A stretch of 64,000 bases of DNA from PLOWO2-12-38-17 sp963709355. Its GTDB lineage: Bacteria; Planctomycetota; Brocadiia; Brocadiales; Brocadiaceae. The stretch lies in contig CAVPVY010000005.1 of the NCBI GenBank assembly GCA_963709355.1, positions 558,001 through 622,000 of the forward strand, in the 5' to 3' direction. A model generated the notes under the pieces. That model saw only the letters and a program-made list of their open reading frames with translations, did no database searches and was not told the origin of the DNA. Shown one piece after another: positions 26,537 to 35,141 of the stretch; the stretch's first letter is position 1; every line of letters begins with the position of its first letter. The translations under genes were made by a program, and so were the position numbers.

Positions 26537-27372
26537 ATGATAAAATTGTCGAAGGGACAGATAGTCACTTAAGCACTGTAGATCGAGGTTTTCTTTACGG
26601 TGATGGCTTGTTTGAGACTATCAGGACATATAATAAAAAACCATTTCGACTCGAAGACCATGTTGTACGCCTTTCAAATTCTGCACGTTTCCTGGAAATT
26701 CCTTTTAATTATACACTACAACAAATTTCTGAGATTCTTGAAGAACTTCTTATCAAAAATGATTTGAATAATGCATATGTCAGGATGACGTTATCACGGG
26801 GCGCTGAAGTTAATGGATTTTTTCCTGCAGAGAAATGTGCGCCCACATTTATTGTTTATACAAGACCAGTTGTTAGTTATCCATTGTTATTATATGAAAC
26901 AGGTATGTTGCTTATTACGTCAAGTATACGCAGGAGCACAACATGTCCTATTTCAAAGCATAAGACGTTGAATTATTTAACCAATTATATTATTAAAAAA
27001 GAGGCGATGAAACGTGCAGCGCATGATGCAATTATTCTGAATACCAGCGATTACGTGACAGAATGTACCGTAAGTAATATTTTTATAGTGGAGGGCAGAA
27101 CTGTTTTGACACCGTCAATTAATGCCTGTATTCTTCCGGGGATTACACGAAAAGTTGTTTTAGAATTATGTAAGGCAAGAGATATTAGCGTATCGGAGGA
27201 GCTTTTTAACTTAAAAAAAGTATTAGGAGCTGATGAAGTATTTATTACCAACTCTATTATGGAAATCATGCCGGTTTCAAGAATTGATGGAAAGCCCATT
27301 GGGAAAAGTATCCCGGGAACTATAACAAAGCTTCTGCAGAACGAGTATAAGGCGTTGACTCATTTTCAATAA
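26515..27372 (+). CDS. pabC: Aminodeoxychorismate lyase (class IV PLP enzyme)
   Basis: A 285-residue class IV aminotransferase-fold protein. DRGFLYGDGLFETIRTYN, the PLP lysine in SKHKTLNYLTNY, and TECTVSNIF and LPGITRKVVLEL are the usual blocks. Alone it could also be a branched-chain or D-amino-acid aminotransferase, but the 22-base overlap with pabB makes 4-amino-4-deoxychorismate lyase (to p-aminobenzoate and pyruvate) the best call. The ATG lies within the pabB coding region, so translation is coupled. Confidence 0.87.
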   Translation: MSYFIFLNDKIVEGTDSHLSTVDRGFLYGDGLFETIRTYNKKPFRLEDHVVRLSNSARFLEIPFNYTLQQISEILEELLIKNDLNNAYVRMTLSRGAEVNGFFPAEKCAPTFIVYTRPVVSYPLLLYETGMLLITSSIRRSTTCPISKHKTLNYLTNYIIKKEAMKRAAHDAIILNTSDYVTECTVSNIFIVEGRTVLTPSINACILPGITRKVVLELCKARDISVSEELFNLKKVLGADEVFITNSIMEIMPVSRIDGKPIGKSIPGTITKLLQNEYKALTHFQ

Positions 27373-27431
27373 ATAAAAACATAGAGGTTTTTGGTTATTA
27401 TGATATGAAGACAGCATGTTTACCAGTATCC

Positions 27432-27460
27432 TTGACAATAATAGCACAAAGGAATATATT
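27432..27460 (+). promoter_or_regulatory. Vegetative promoter of nifU-nifS
   Basis: -35 TTGACA (27432-27437), 17-base spacer, -10 TATATT (27455-27460); transcription expected from about 27467, 38 bases before the GTG start of nifU. No IscR-like or other operator was recognised. Confidence 0.72.
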
Positions 27461-27504
27461 AGTTATATGATTTATAAGTTAGATTTGATATGAAAGGATA
27501 AGAC

Positions 27505-28359
27505 GTGTGGGATTATTCTGATAAAGTTAAAGATCACTTCTTCCGTCCAAGGAATGTTGGAGAGGTTGAAAATCCTGATGCAGTAGGCGAGGTGGGAAGT
27601 CTGGCGTGCGGCGATGCATTGAAATTAATGCTTAAATTGGATACTGCAGAACGCATAGTTGATGTGAAATTCAAGACATTCGGATGCGGAAGCGCTATTG
27701 CGTCGGCGAGCGCCTTAACAGAGATGATTATTGGAAAGACGCTGGATCAGGCTGCAAAGATTACAGATAATGATATTGCAGATTATCTTGATGGATTACC
27801 AGAGCAAAAGATGCATTGTTCTGTCATGGGACGGGAAGCGTTAGAGGCTGCTATTGCCAATTATCGAGGATTAAAAATTGAAAAACCGGTAGAAGAAGGA
27901 ACTATTGTTTGCAAGTGCTTTGGTGTGACTGATAATAAGATTGCACATGAGGTCAGGGAACACAAATTAAATACTATTGAACAGGTTACAAATTATTGTA
28001 AGGCGGGCGGCGGGTGCCAATCCTGTCATCCACAAATTCAGGCAATAATAGATGAAGTATGGCATAAAGAGAAAGAAAAGGCAATTATTGAAGCGTCGAG
28101 AAAACCGGTAAAAAGGTTGACGAATATTCAAAAAATGAAGTTGGTACAGGAAACAATAGAGAAGGTTATTCGGCCGACACTCAAATCCGACGGTGGTGAT
28201 ATTGAATTAATAGATATGGATGGCGACAGGGTTATGGTTTCCTTCAGGGGAAGTTGTTCGGAGTGTCCGAGTTCGAAGGTTACTTTAAAATCTACTGTGG
28301 AAGCAAAATTGAGGGAGCTTGTTACAGATACGATAATTGTTGAGGAGGTAGTTTCATGA
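27505..28359 (+). CDS. nifU: Fe-S cluster assembly scaffold NifU (three-domain)
   Basis: A 284-residue full-length NifU. Domain 1 (residues 1-125) is the IscU-type scaffold, with cysteines in SLACGDA, FGCGSA and MHCSVMG. Domain 2 (about 130-180) is the BFD-like 2Fe-2S domain with CKCFGV and CKAGGGCQSC. Domain 3 (about 210-284) is the NifU C-terminal scaffold with RGSCSECPSS. The start is GTG with aaggat upstream; no ATG precedes the conserved MWDYSDKV. It overlaps nifS by four bases. No nitrogenase genes are nearby, so the pair likely serves general Fe-S assembly, as in other bacteria lacking ISC/SUF. Confidence 0.95.
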   Translation: MWDYSDKVKDHFFRPRNVGEVENPDAVGEVGSLACGDALKLMLKLDTAERIVDVKFKTFGCGSAIASASALTEMIIGKTLDQAAKITDNDIADYLDGLPEQKMHCSVMGREALEAAIANYRGLKIEKPVEEGTIVCKCFGVTDNKIAHEVREHKLNTIEQVTNYCKAGGGCQSCHPQIQAIIDEVWHKEKEKAIIEASRKPVKRLTNIQKMKLVQETIEKVIRPTLKSDGGDIELIDMDGDRVMVSFRGSCSECPSSKVTLKSTVEAKLRELVTDTIIVEEVVS

Positions 28360-29555
28360 AGGTTGTATATACAGATAATAACGCAACAACAAAAGTTGCG
28401 AATGAAGTTGTAGATACTATGATGCCTTATTTCGCAGAGTACTATGGCAATCCTTCAAGCATGCATACCTTCGGTGGTCAGGTGGCGAAAAAGATTGATT
28501 TTGCAAGACAGCAGATAGCTGAACTGATTGGTGCAAACCCGGATGAAATTGTATTTACCAGTTGTGGTACCGAAAGCGATAATACAGCTATATGGGGGGT
28601 ACTCAGGGCAAATCCACATAAGAGGCATATTGTAACTTCAAGGGTTGAACATCCAGCTATTTATAATTTATGCAAATATCTAGCGCAGAATGGCTACCAT
28701 GTGACTGAAATTGGTGTTGACAGTCATGGTATGATTGATTTGAGCGAGTTATCTGATGCAGTAAGAGAAGACACTGCGGTAGTATCAATAATGTATGCGA
28801 ATAACGAGACAGGTGTTGTTTTCCCTATTGAAGAAATAGGCGCTATTGTGAAGCAACGGGGATCTGTTTTGCATACAGATGCCGTCCAGGCAGTAGGTAA
28901 ATTACCAATTAATCTTTCAAAAAGTACAATAGACCTTTTAACCCTTTCCGGACATAAGCTGCATGCGCCTAAAGGTATTGGTGCTTTATTTATCCGAAAA
29001 GGGACTACATTTACTCCATTTATTATTGGAGGACATCAGGAAAAGAACAGGCGTGGCGGGACAGAGAATGTTCCCTCAATTATAGGACTTGGTAAGGCAT
29101 GCGAACTTGCAAAGAGATGTATAAGCGAAGATCAGTCCCGTATAAAGCAATTAAGGGATAAGCTAGAAACTGAAATACTTAAGAGGGCGCCGGATACACG
29201 AGTTAACGGACATAAAGCCTGTCGCCTTCCAAACACAACAAATTTGAGTTTTGAATTTGTCGAGGGCGAGGCGATTCTATTGTTGTTAAATGAAAAGGGG
29301 ATTTGTGCGTCGTCCGGTTCTGCTTGTACTTCAGGTTCGCTCGAACCTTCTCATGTACTCAGAGCAATGGGTGTTCCATTTACAGCAGTTCATGGTTCTG
29401 TAAGGTTGAGCTTGAGCCGATATAATACTGCTGATGAAATTGATTACATTATTGAACATCTCCCTCCAATTATTAGAAGATTGAGGGAAATATCTCCATA
29501 TGGAAGGGAAATAAAAGTTAAAGGACAAACGTCTACAATATCGGCGCGGCTATAA
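28356..29555 (+). CDS. nifS: Cysteine desulfurase NifS/IscS
   Basis: A 399-residue group I cysteine desulfurase. N-terminal DNNATTKV, MYANNETG, HTDAVQAVGK, the PLP lysine in LTLSGHKLHAPKG, and the catalytic loop ASSGSACTSGSLEPSHVL with the persulfide cysteine are all present. It transfers sulfur from cysteine to NifU; the four-base ATGA overlap with nifU predicts equal expression. The tail of about 15 residues after RRLREISPYGREIK is unusual but short. The following 293 bases contain no recognisable gene. Confidence 0.95.
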   Translation: MKVVYTDNNATTKVANEVVDTMMPYFAEYYGNPSSMHTFGGQVAKKIDFARQQIAELIGANPDEIVFTSCGTESDNTAIWGVLRANPHKRHIVTSRVEHPAIYNLCKYLAQNGYHVTEIGVDSHGMIDLSELSDAVREDTAVVSIMYANNETGVVFPIEEIGAIVKQRGSVLHTDAVQAVGKLPINLSKSTIDLLTLSGHKLHAPKGIGALFIRKGTTFTPFIIGGHQEKNRRGGTENVPSIIGLGKACELAKRCISEDQSRIKQLRDKLETEILKRAPDTRVNGHKACRLPNTTNLSFEFVEGEAILLLLNEKGICASSGSACTSGSLEPSHVLRAMGVPFTAVHGSVRLSLSRYNTADEIDYIIEHLPPIIRRLREISPYGREIKVKGQTSTISARL

Positions 29556-29848
29556 CTGAAGAAGTGAATTTATAATTGCGCCGACAGCTAACTATAAATT
29601 TACTAATGAGGGTGGTAACCAAGATGGATATATTTTCTTGTGTTGTTTGAAGTTATCCCAAAAGTATAATTTTAGAATTAGATTTTATTGATATAATCAA
29701 AAATTGAAGGAACACTTTATGTTCCCCCTCTAGAAAGATGGGATTAAAGTGGTGTGTAAATTTGTTCTTAACACTACCCAGCTTCTCTTAATAGAAAGTA
29801 AGTATGGTCTTCGCTACTTTTTGAACCGTTCTTGCTATTGAAGTGATG

Positions 29849-31396
29849 TTATTTTTCCTTTGTCTTAATAACAACATATCTGGAAAATTCACCTCGTTTT
29901 ACCAATAAAAGAATATCTTTTTCTTTACTTCCTTCACTTAATGCCTTCTTAAATTCAGAAACATTGCCAATCTTCTTTCTGTTCACCTCTTTGATTATGT
30001 CTCCTTCTCTCACATCGGCTGTAGCAGCGACGCTTCCAGGTTGTACCTCAGTGACAATCACACCGCTGTCCGCTTCAACACCTAGGCTTCTGGCTAATTC
30101 CTTTGTTAGATTTTGTACAGTCATTCCAAGGTCTTTTGTTGAAGGCGAAACGCCCGGTCCAGCCGCAAATAAATCCGCTGGTTGTTCGCCAATTTTTACT
30201 GTTAACTCTTGTTCTTTGCCATCTCTAAGGATTTTAATTTTTACTTTTTTACCAACCTCTGTCTGAGCAACAACATTACGAAGGTGGTTAACATCTCGGA
30301 CAGGTTTACCATCGTATTCAATTACAATATCGCCACCTTGAAGACCAGCTTCCTTCGCCGGGGAATTATCATTGACATCACTTACAAGAATACCTTCAGT
30401 CACAGAAACATCAAATTTTTTTGCCAGTGCGGGATCAATGTCCTGAATTACAACACCTAACCAACCTCTCGTAACCTTGCCCTTTTCAACAAGGTCTCTC
30501 ATAATGGTTTTAACCATGTTGATTGGTATGGCGAATCCAATGCCCTGATAACCGCCACTTCTTGTATATATAGCAGTATTAATGCCAATGATTTCACCGC
30601 GGATATTGACAAGCGGTCCTCCGCTATTTCCAGGATTGATAGCAGCATCTGTTTGAATCATATCCTCATATTGTGCAACACCTACATTTGCCCTTCCTGT
30701 GGCGCTTATTACACCTATAGAAACTGTTTGAGACAGACCGAATGGATTACCAATAGCAATTGCCCACTGGCCGACCTTAATTGCATCTGAATCACCAAGT
30801 TTTGCAGAAGGTAAATTCTTACCTTCTATCTTTACTATAGCTATATCTGTTTGTGGGTCGGTACCCATTACCTTTCCGTCAAATTCCCTGCGATCACCTA
30901 AAGTGATTTGCAGCTCATCTGCATCTTCTACAACATGATTGTTTGTTATTATATAGCCCTTTTCGCTATCAATGATTACACCTGAGCCGAGCCCCTGAAT
31001 CTTATATTCACCTTCAGGGAATCTAGGTCTAAAAAATTTGTCAAAAAAACCATCGCCAAAAAAATCTCTGAATTGCTCGAATGGGTCAGCCCCTTCTTCG
31101 TCTTCAGGTCCTGGTCTGGGTTGTGAATGGAAACGATCGTTTGGCATTTGCCTTTGTCTCTGTTGGCTATGTTTAAATGTTTTAACCGATGTGATAGAAA
31201 CTACGGCTGGCTTAATCTGATCGACGACACGTTCAAATACTTTTTCAAATTGTAAGGCGGCTGTTAACTCATCGCTATTTGTCTGCTTTTCTGTAGCGTA
31301 CAGTTCTGCTTCGAATGGTAGATAAATACAGATTCCTGTAACTAGGGAAATGGAAAGTAGATAACAAGATATAAATTTATGTAATTTTCTAAACAT
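29849..31396 (-). CDS. degP: Periplasmic serine protease HtrA/DegP (Do-like)
   Basis: A 515-residue exported protease/chaperone. Signal peptide about residues 1-35. The trypsin-like domain carries the triad H154 (TNNHVVED), D184 (TDIAIVKI) and S258 (NPGNSGGPL). Residues 75-130 form the LA-loop region, here a QRQ/PRPGPEDEE low-complexity stretch ahead of DPFEQFRDFFGD. Two PDZ domains follow (GWLGVVIQDIDP and DLGMTVQNLT onward). It degrades or refolds misfolded envelope proteins. It is monocistronic, with a near-consensus promoter 48 bases upstream. Convergent with nifS. Confidence 0.95.
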   Translation of the reverse strand: MFRKLHKFISCYLLSISLVTGICIYLPFEAELYATEKQTNSDELTAALQFEKVFERVVDQIKPAVVSITSVKTFKHSQQRQRQMPNDRFHSQPRPGPEDEEGADPFEQFRDFFGDGFFDKFFRPRFPEGEYKIQGLGSGVIIDSEKGYIITNNHVVEDADELQITLGDRREFDGKVMGTDPQTDIAIVKIEGKNLPSAKLGDSDAIKVGQWAIAIGNPFGLSQTVSIGVISATGRANVGVAQYEDMIQTDAAINPGNSGGPLVNIRGEIIGINTAIYTRSGGYQGIGFAIPINMVKTIMRDLVEKGKVTRGWLGVVIQDIDPALAKKFDVSVTEGILVSDVNDNSPAKEAGLQGGDIVIEYDGKPVRDVNHLRNVVAQTEVGKKVKIKILRDGKEQELTVKIGEQPADLFAAGPGVSPSTKDLGMTVQNLTKELARSLGVEADSGVIVTEVQPGSVAATADVREGDIIKEVNRKKIGNVSEFKKALSEGSKEKDILLLVKRGEFSRYVVIKTKEK

Positions 31397-31443
31397 GGTT
31401 GTAAAACTCCTTAAAGTAATGGTTAGGACATTAAATTTGTCGC

Positions 31444-31472
31444 ATTTTATTCTGGATATAAATTTTTGTCAA
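31444..31472 (-). promoter_or_regulatory. Vegetative promoter of degP
   Basis: Minus strand: -35 TTGACA (31472-31467), 17-base spacer, -10 TAAAAT (31449-31444). Start near 31437, about 40 bases from the degP ATG. It lies in the 263-base divergent gap with the PLD-like gene. Confidence 0.68.
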
Positions 31473-31659
31473 TACAAATAAGATTGTGAATATTCTTGTG
31501 TTATACTTGCAATTTATTTTTGTGTTGATAAAATAATTTTAAATTCTCAAAATTTTGAAAGGCTTAAGAATTATAAGAGATAGCTAATTTCCTTTCTTAA
31601 ACAGGTATTCAGAAATATTTGTTCCATAAAAAATATGATATGGGAAGGATATATAAACA

Positions 31660-33075
31660 TTGCATAAAAAATATTTATTTACCGCCGTTGTACTAACAGT
31701 AATTATTTTACAGGGTGTTGTGTTTTCTTCTGATGTTTACTTTAAGCATCAGGAAATAAAGTCACAAATTGTAAAGGCAATAGAGGACTCTAAAGAGTCA
31801 ATTGACATTGTTGTTTCGCATATTGATTCAAGTGACATTTTAGGGTTTTTGGTTAAAGCAAAGGAGCGAGGTGTAACTATAAGAATTGTGGTAGATAGAA
31901 GATATGCTTTAAAGAGGGGGCCGTTTTCTATTCTTTGTAAGAATAACGAATTTCAAATTAAGATATTGAGACGTAAAGAGACACTGCGTGGTAGTATTGC
32001 CATTTTTGACAGCAAGTTATTAACAACAGGGTCATATTGCTGGGATGAAAATACCGGTAGATCGTACCTGGATCATACTGTTTTTACAGATGAAGCAAAA
32101 TTGTTAGTAAAATATCAGAAGGTGTTTGATCTTCTTTTCCATGAAGGAATGAAATCTGGAGTTAAACTAGTTCCTTATTCTAAGAAGGAAGTATCTCATG
32201 AAATTGTTGAGGAAAGATTGGAAGAGGCTAAGAAAATATCATCAAATATTATTTCTGGAAAGCAAATTATTGTGTCAAACTATGGTTTTACGATTACGGA
32301 GAATCCCTATGGTTGCATTGATATGAAGTTTGATGAATTTAATAATATATTCGGAATGGCAAGTGGTCTCTCAGACGAACAAAAGGAAAGTCTGTGGAGT
32401 AAATGTGTAGGCAGAAAAGTAAAATGGAATGGTAAGGTAAGTTATATTGGTTGGACATTGTTAACAGGTTGGATGATGAGTGTTACGCATGGTGATACCG
32501 GTGTTGAGATAAAGTTAGATTCGGCAAATAAGTCACATTTTTCAAGTGTAAAATATGGCAATACTGTAACATATACTGGAAGTCTTGATTCTAGAGTGAC
32601 GAGGATTTTTCCGTACAAGCTGACAGAGGGTGATGTGCTTGATATTGAGAATACAGCGCCAAGACAATTGAGTTATGATGAATTAATAGAATGTCCAGAT
32701 ATTGTGCCTATTTCACAAGGTCCCAAAAAGGTCTTTATAGTGGAAACATTTGAAGACATGGATAATATTTTTGGTAAAGGCAGTAAGTTATCAGAAGCAG
32801 AAAAAGACGAGACATGGAAAAAATATGAAGGTAAATATGTCACGTGGACTGGGCAAATTGTTTATAAAAATATAAATGTTGCATCCGGTTTAAGAGTTGG
32901 AATGACACAGAAAGAAAGAGGGGATGTAGAGCTTAAAATCAATTTGGCTAAAAAAGACAAAGTGTTGCAATTCAAGGATGGTGAAACTGTCGTTTATTCA
33001 GGAAGGCTAAAATCAAAACGTGGAAATAATACACCATATATGTTAGAAGACGGCGATATTGTAAGTTTTAAATAG
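31660..33075 (+). CDS. Exported degenerate PLD-fold protein with two C-terminal OB-like repeats
   Basis: A 471-residue secreted protein with a TTG start (ggaagga nine bases upstream) and a signal peptide over residues 1-24. Residues 28-160 follow a phospholipase D half: a SIDIVVSHIDS strand, KAKERGVTIRIVVDRR, then the HKD region as LRGSIAIFDSKLLTTGSYCW. Here D117 and G124-S125 remain, but the catalytic His and Lys positions are R110 and S112 and the Asn is C127, so hydrolase activity is doubtful. Residues 210-345 and 355-471 contain a repeated module (DNIFG...LS..EK...WKK..G..V.W.G.) of about 110 residues, resembling OB-fold tRNA_anti-like domains. Function unknown; perhaps a ligand-binding envelope protein. 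Confidence 0.7.
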   Translation: MHKKYLFTAVVLTVIILQGVVFSSDVYFKHQEIKSQIVKAIEDSKESIDIVVSHIDSSDILGFLVKAKERGVTIRIVVDRRYALKRGPFSILCKNNEFQIKILRRKETLRGSIAIFDSKLLTTGSYCWDENTGRSYLDHTVFTDEAKLLVKYQKVFDLLFHEGMKSGVKLVPYSKKEVSHEIVEERLEEAKKISSNIISGKQIIVSNYGFTITENPYGCIDMKFDEFNNIFGMASGLSDEQKESLWSKCVGRKVKWNGKVSYIGWTLLTGWMMSVTHGDTGVEIKLDSANKSHFSSVKYGNTVTYTGSLDSRVTRIFPYKLTEGDVLDIENTAPRQLSYDELIECPDIVPISQGPKKVFIVETFEDMDNIFGKGSKLSEAEKDETWKKYEGKYVTWTGQIVYKNINVASGLRVGMTQKERGDVELKINLAKKDKVLQFKDGETVVYSGRLKSKRGNNTPYMLEDGDIVSFK

Positions 33076-33208
33076 CAAGATAAAAACCCTTTATTACCAT
33101 TTTTGTTGTAGTGTTTTTGTATTTATCTGTTAATTGGTTTTTTAATCCTGTCATGTTAGAAAGGGTTTGCTGACTTTATTTCGCTCTTGAGCGAAGGGAG
33201 GCGTAGTC

Positions 33209-35041
33209 ATGGTCAGAAGAGTGATGGGTATAATAATTGTATTTTTTATTGCTTTTATTGGATTAAAGGGGATATTGTTTGCGTTTGACAGTTATGAATC
33301 GGAAATTACTGAAGGGAATGTTTTTGTCCGTAAACAAATGTATCAGGAAGCCCTTAACGCCTATGAAAATGCTGTTCGGTTGAAACCAGACGCCTTTGAG
33401 GCTTGGTATAATAAAGGGCTTGTACTTGATTATTTAGGTAGATTTATGGACGCCGTTAAATCATTTGAAAAGGCCACACAATATAAACAGGATTATTACG
33501 AGGCCTGGTATATGAAAGGAAGGTCTTTAGACCATGCGGGTGAGTATGAGGAGGCAATTAAGGCATTTGATAAGGCAATCGATATAAAACCTGATTATTT
33601 TACAGCATTGTACAATAAAGGGAATGTGCTGGACCATATCGGAGATGTAGATGCAGCGGTTGAGACATACGATAGTATTATAAAATTGAAACCTGATGCC
33701 TATGAGGCATGGAATAATAAAGGCTTGACCCTTGCTAAGGTTCCAAACAGGAGAAAGGAGGCATTGGAGGTATATGACAAGGCAATTGCAATAAATCCAC
33801 AATATTATGAGGCATGGATTAATAAGGGAAATTGTTTTGTCAGATTGCGCAAGTATAAAGAAGCGGTTGATGCATATGACAAGGCAATCGAATTAAAGCC
33901 TACTGAACATGCTGCATGGGCAGACAAAGGGTTTACACTTGCAGATTTAGGCAGACATGAAGAAGCTGTAAAGGCTTTCGATAAAGCTACAGAACTTAAG
34001 CCTGATTCCTATGCTGCATGGAATGGTAAGGGGCTTGCGCTTGATGCCTTGGGTAAATATGAAGATGCCCTTGCGGCCTATGAGAAGACTATTGGAATAC
34101 AACCCGATTCCTACGGTGCATGGACAAATAAAGGATTGACTCTATCCAAGATTGGAAAGCATATTGAAGCTGTGGCTGCATACGAAAAGTCCCTGCAGAT
34201 TCAACCCGATTCTTATGAAACGATTACAAATAAAGGTGGCGAGCTTTTTCAACTTGGAAAATATGAGGAGGCCATAAAGGCATTTGAAGCCGCCATAAAA
34301 TTGAGATCGGATTATCCACAGGTTTGGAATGCAAAGGGATTGGTGCTTATGCGGTTAGGTAGATTTATGGAGGCAGTAAAGTCGTTTGATAAAGTAGCTC
34401 GGATAATAACAGAAGAAGAAGCCACAAACATTCCCAGACAGGCTAAGATTAGATTTGAAGCGCTGAGTAATAAAGGTCTTGCACTTGTACAGTTAAAGAA
34501 TTATGAAGAGGCAATTAAGGCATTTGATAAGGCCTTGAATTTAAAATCAGATGCCTTTAGTTTGTGGATAAATAAAGGACTAGCTTTTTTAGAATTGGAA
34601 AAACACCAGGAGGCATTAAACGCTTTTAGTAAGGCAACGACGTTAAGTGGGAATATACATGAGGCGTGGAATTTTAAGGGTTATGTATTTGAAGAAATGG
34701 GAAGACAGCTTGAGGCGCTTGATGCATATGATAAGGCAATCCAAATTAAGCCTGATTTTATTGAAGCATTGAATAATAAAGGGCTTTTGTTGGACTTTAT
34801 GGGAAAGCACGGCGAGGCAATTGAGATTTACGACAAAGCATTAAAGATAAAACCTGATTTTGATGTTGCGTGGTTTAATAAGGCATGCGCATATGCCTTA
34901 CTTCAGAATAAGGAGGGTACGCTGAATTCTTTGACTAAGGCTATAGAATTAAATCCAAGATATAAAACTATAGCGAGGAATAATCCTGATTTTTTAACTC
35001 TTAAGGATACTGAGGAATTTGAAAAAATTATAAGTAAATAA
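33209..35041 (+). CDS. Exported tetratricopeptide-repeat protein
   Basis: A 610-residue protein made almost wholly of TPRs. After an N-terminal signal or anchor (IIIVFFIAFIGLKGILFAF, residues 9-27), roughly sixteen 34-residue repeats run to the end, many with the YEAWYNKG..LD..G.Y.EA...YDKAI.IKPD pattern. The repeats are unusually regular, pointing to recent internal duplication. TPR arrays scaffold protein complexes; no enzymatic domain is seen. A hairpin (ttcgctc/gagcgaa) lies directly before its gggagg ribosome-binding site. The gene is alone between the PLD-like gene and the convergent tilS. Confidence 0.88.
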   Translation: MVRRVMGIIIVFFIAFIGLKGILFAFDSYESEITEGNVFVRKQMYQEALNAYENAVRLKPDAFEAWYNKGLVLDYLGRFMDAVKSFEKATQYKQDYYEAWYMKGRSLDHAGEYEEAIKAFDKAIDIKPDYFTALYNKGNVLDHIGDVDAAVETYDSIIKLKPDAYEAWNNKGLTLAKVPNRRKEALEVYDKAIAINPQYYEAWINKGNCFVRLRKYKEAVDAYDKAIELKPTEHAAWADKGFTLADLGRHEEAVKAFDKATELKPDSYAAWNGKGLALDALGKYEDALAAYEKTIGIQPDSYGAWTNKGLTLSKIGKHIEAVAAYEKSLQIQPDSYETITNKGGELFQLGKYEEAIKAFEAAIKLRSDYPQVWNAKGLVLMRLGRFMEAVKSFDKVARIITEEEATNIPRQAKIRFEALSNKGLALVQLKNYEEAIKAFDKALNLKSDAFSLWINKGLAFLELEKHQEALNAFSKATTLSGNIHEAWNFKGYVFEEMGRQLEALDAYDKAIQIKPDFIEALNNKGLLLDFMGKHGEAIEIYDKALKIKPDFDVAWFNKACAYALLQNKEGTLNSLTKAIELNPRYKTIARNNPDFLTLKDTEEFEKIISK

Positions 35042-35141
35042 AAGCTCTCAATGATTTTTATTAGATTAGTCAATGACCAGCATATTGGAATATTTAGTAT
35101 TAGATATTTTGGTATAATTTTGGCTGATGTAATTGTTCAAA

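Noticed and set aside
29604..29620. T-box-like string atgagggtggtaacc after nifS
   Set aside because: It resembles the T-box AGGGTGGNACCGCG core but lacks the CGCG part, the specifier stem, a terminator and a suitable downstream gene on that strand.
29709..29725. Hairpin ggaaca-cttta-tgttcc after nifS
   Set aside because: Six-base stem without a T-run; too weak to call as a terminator.
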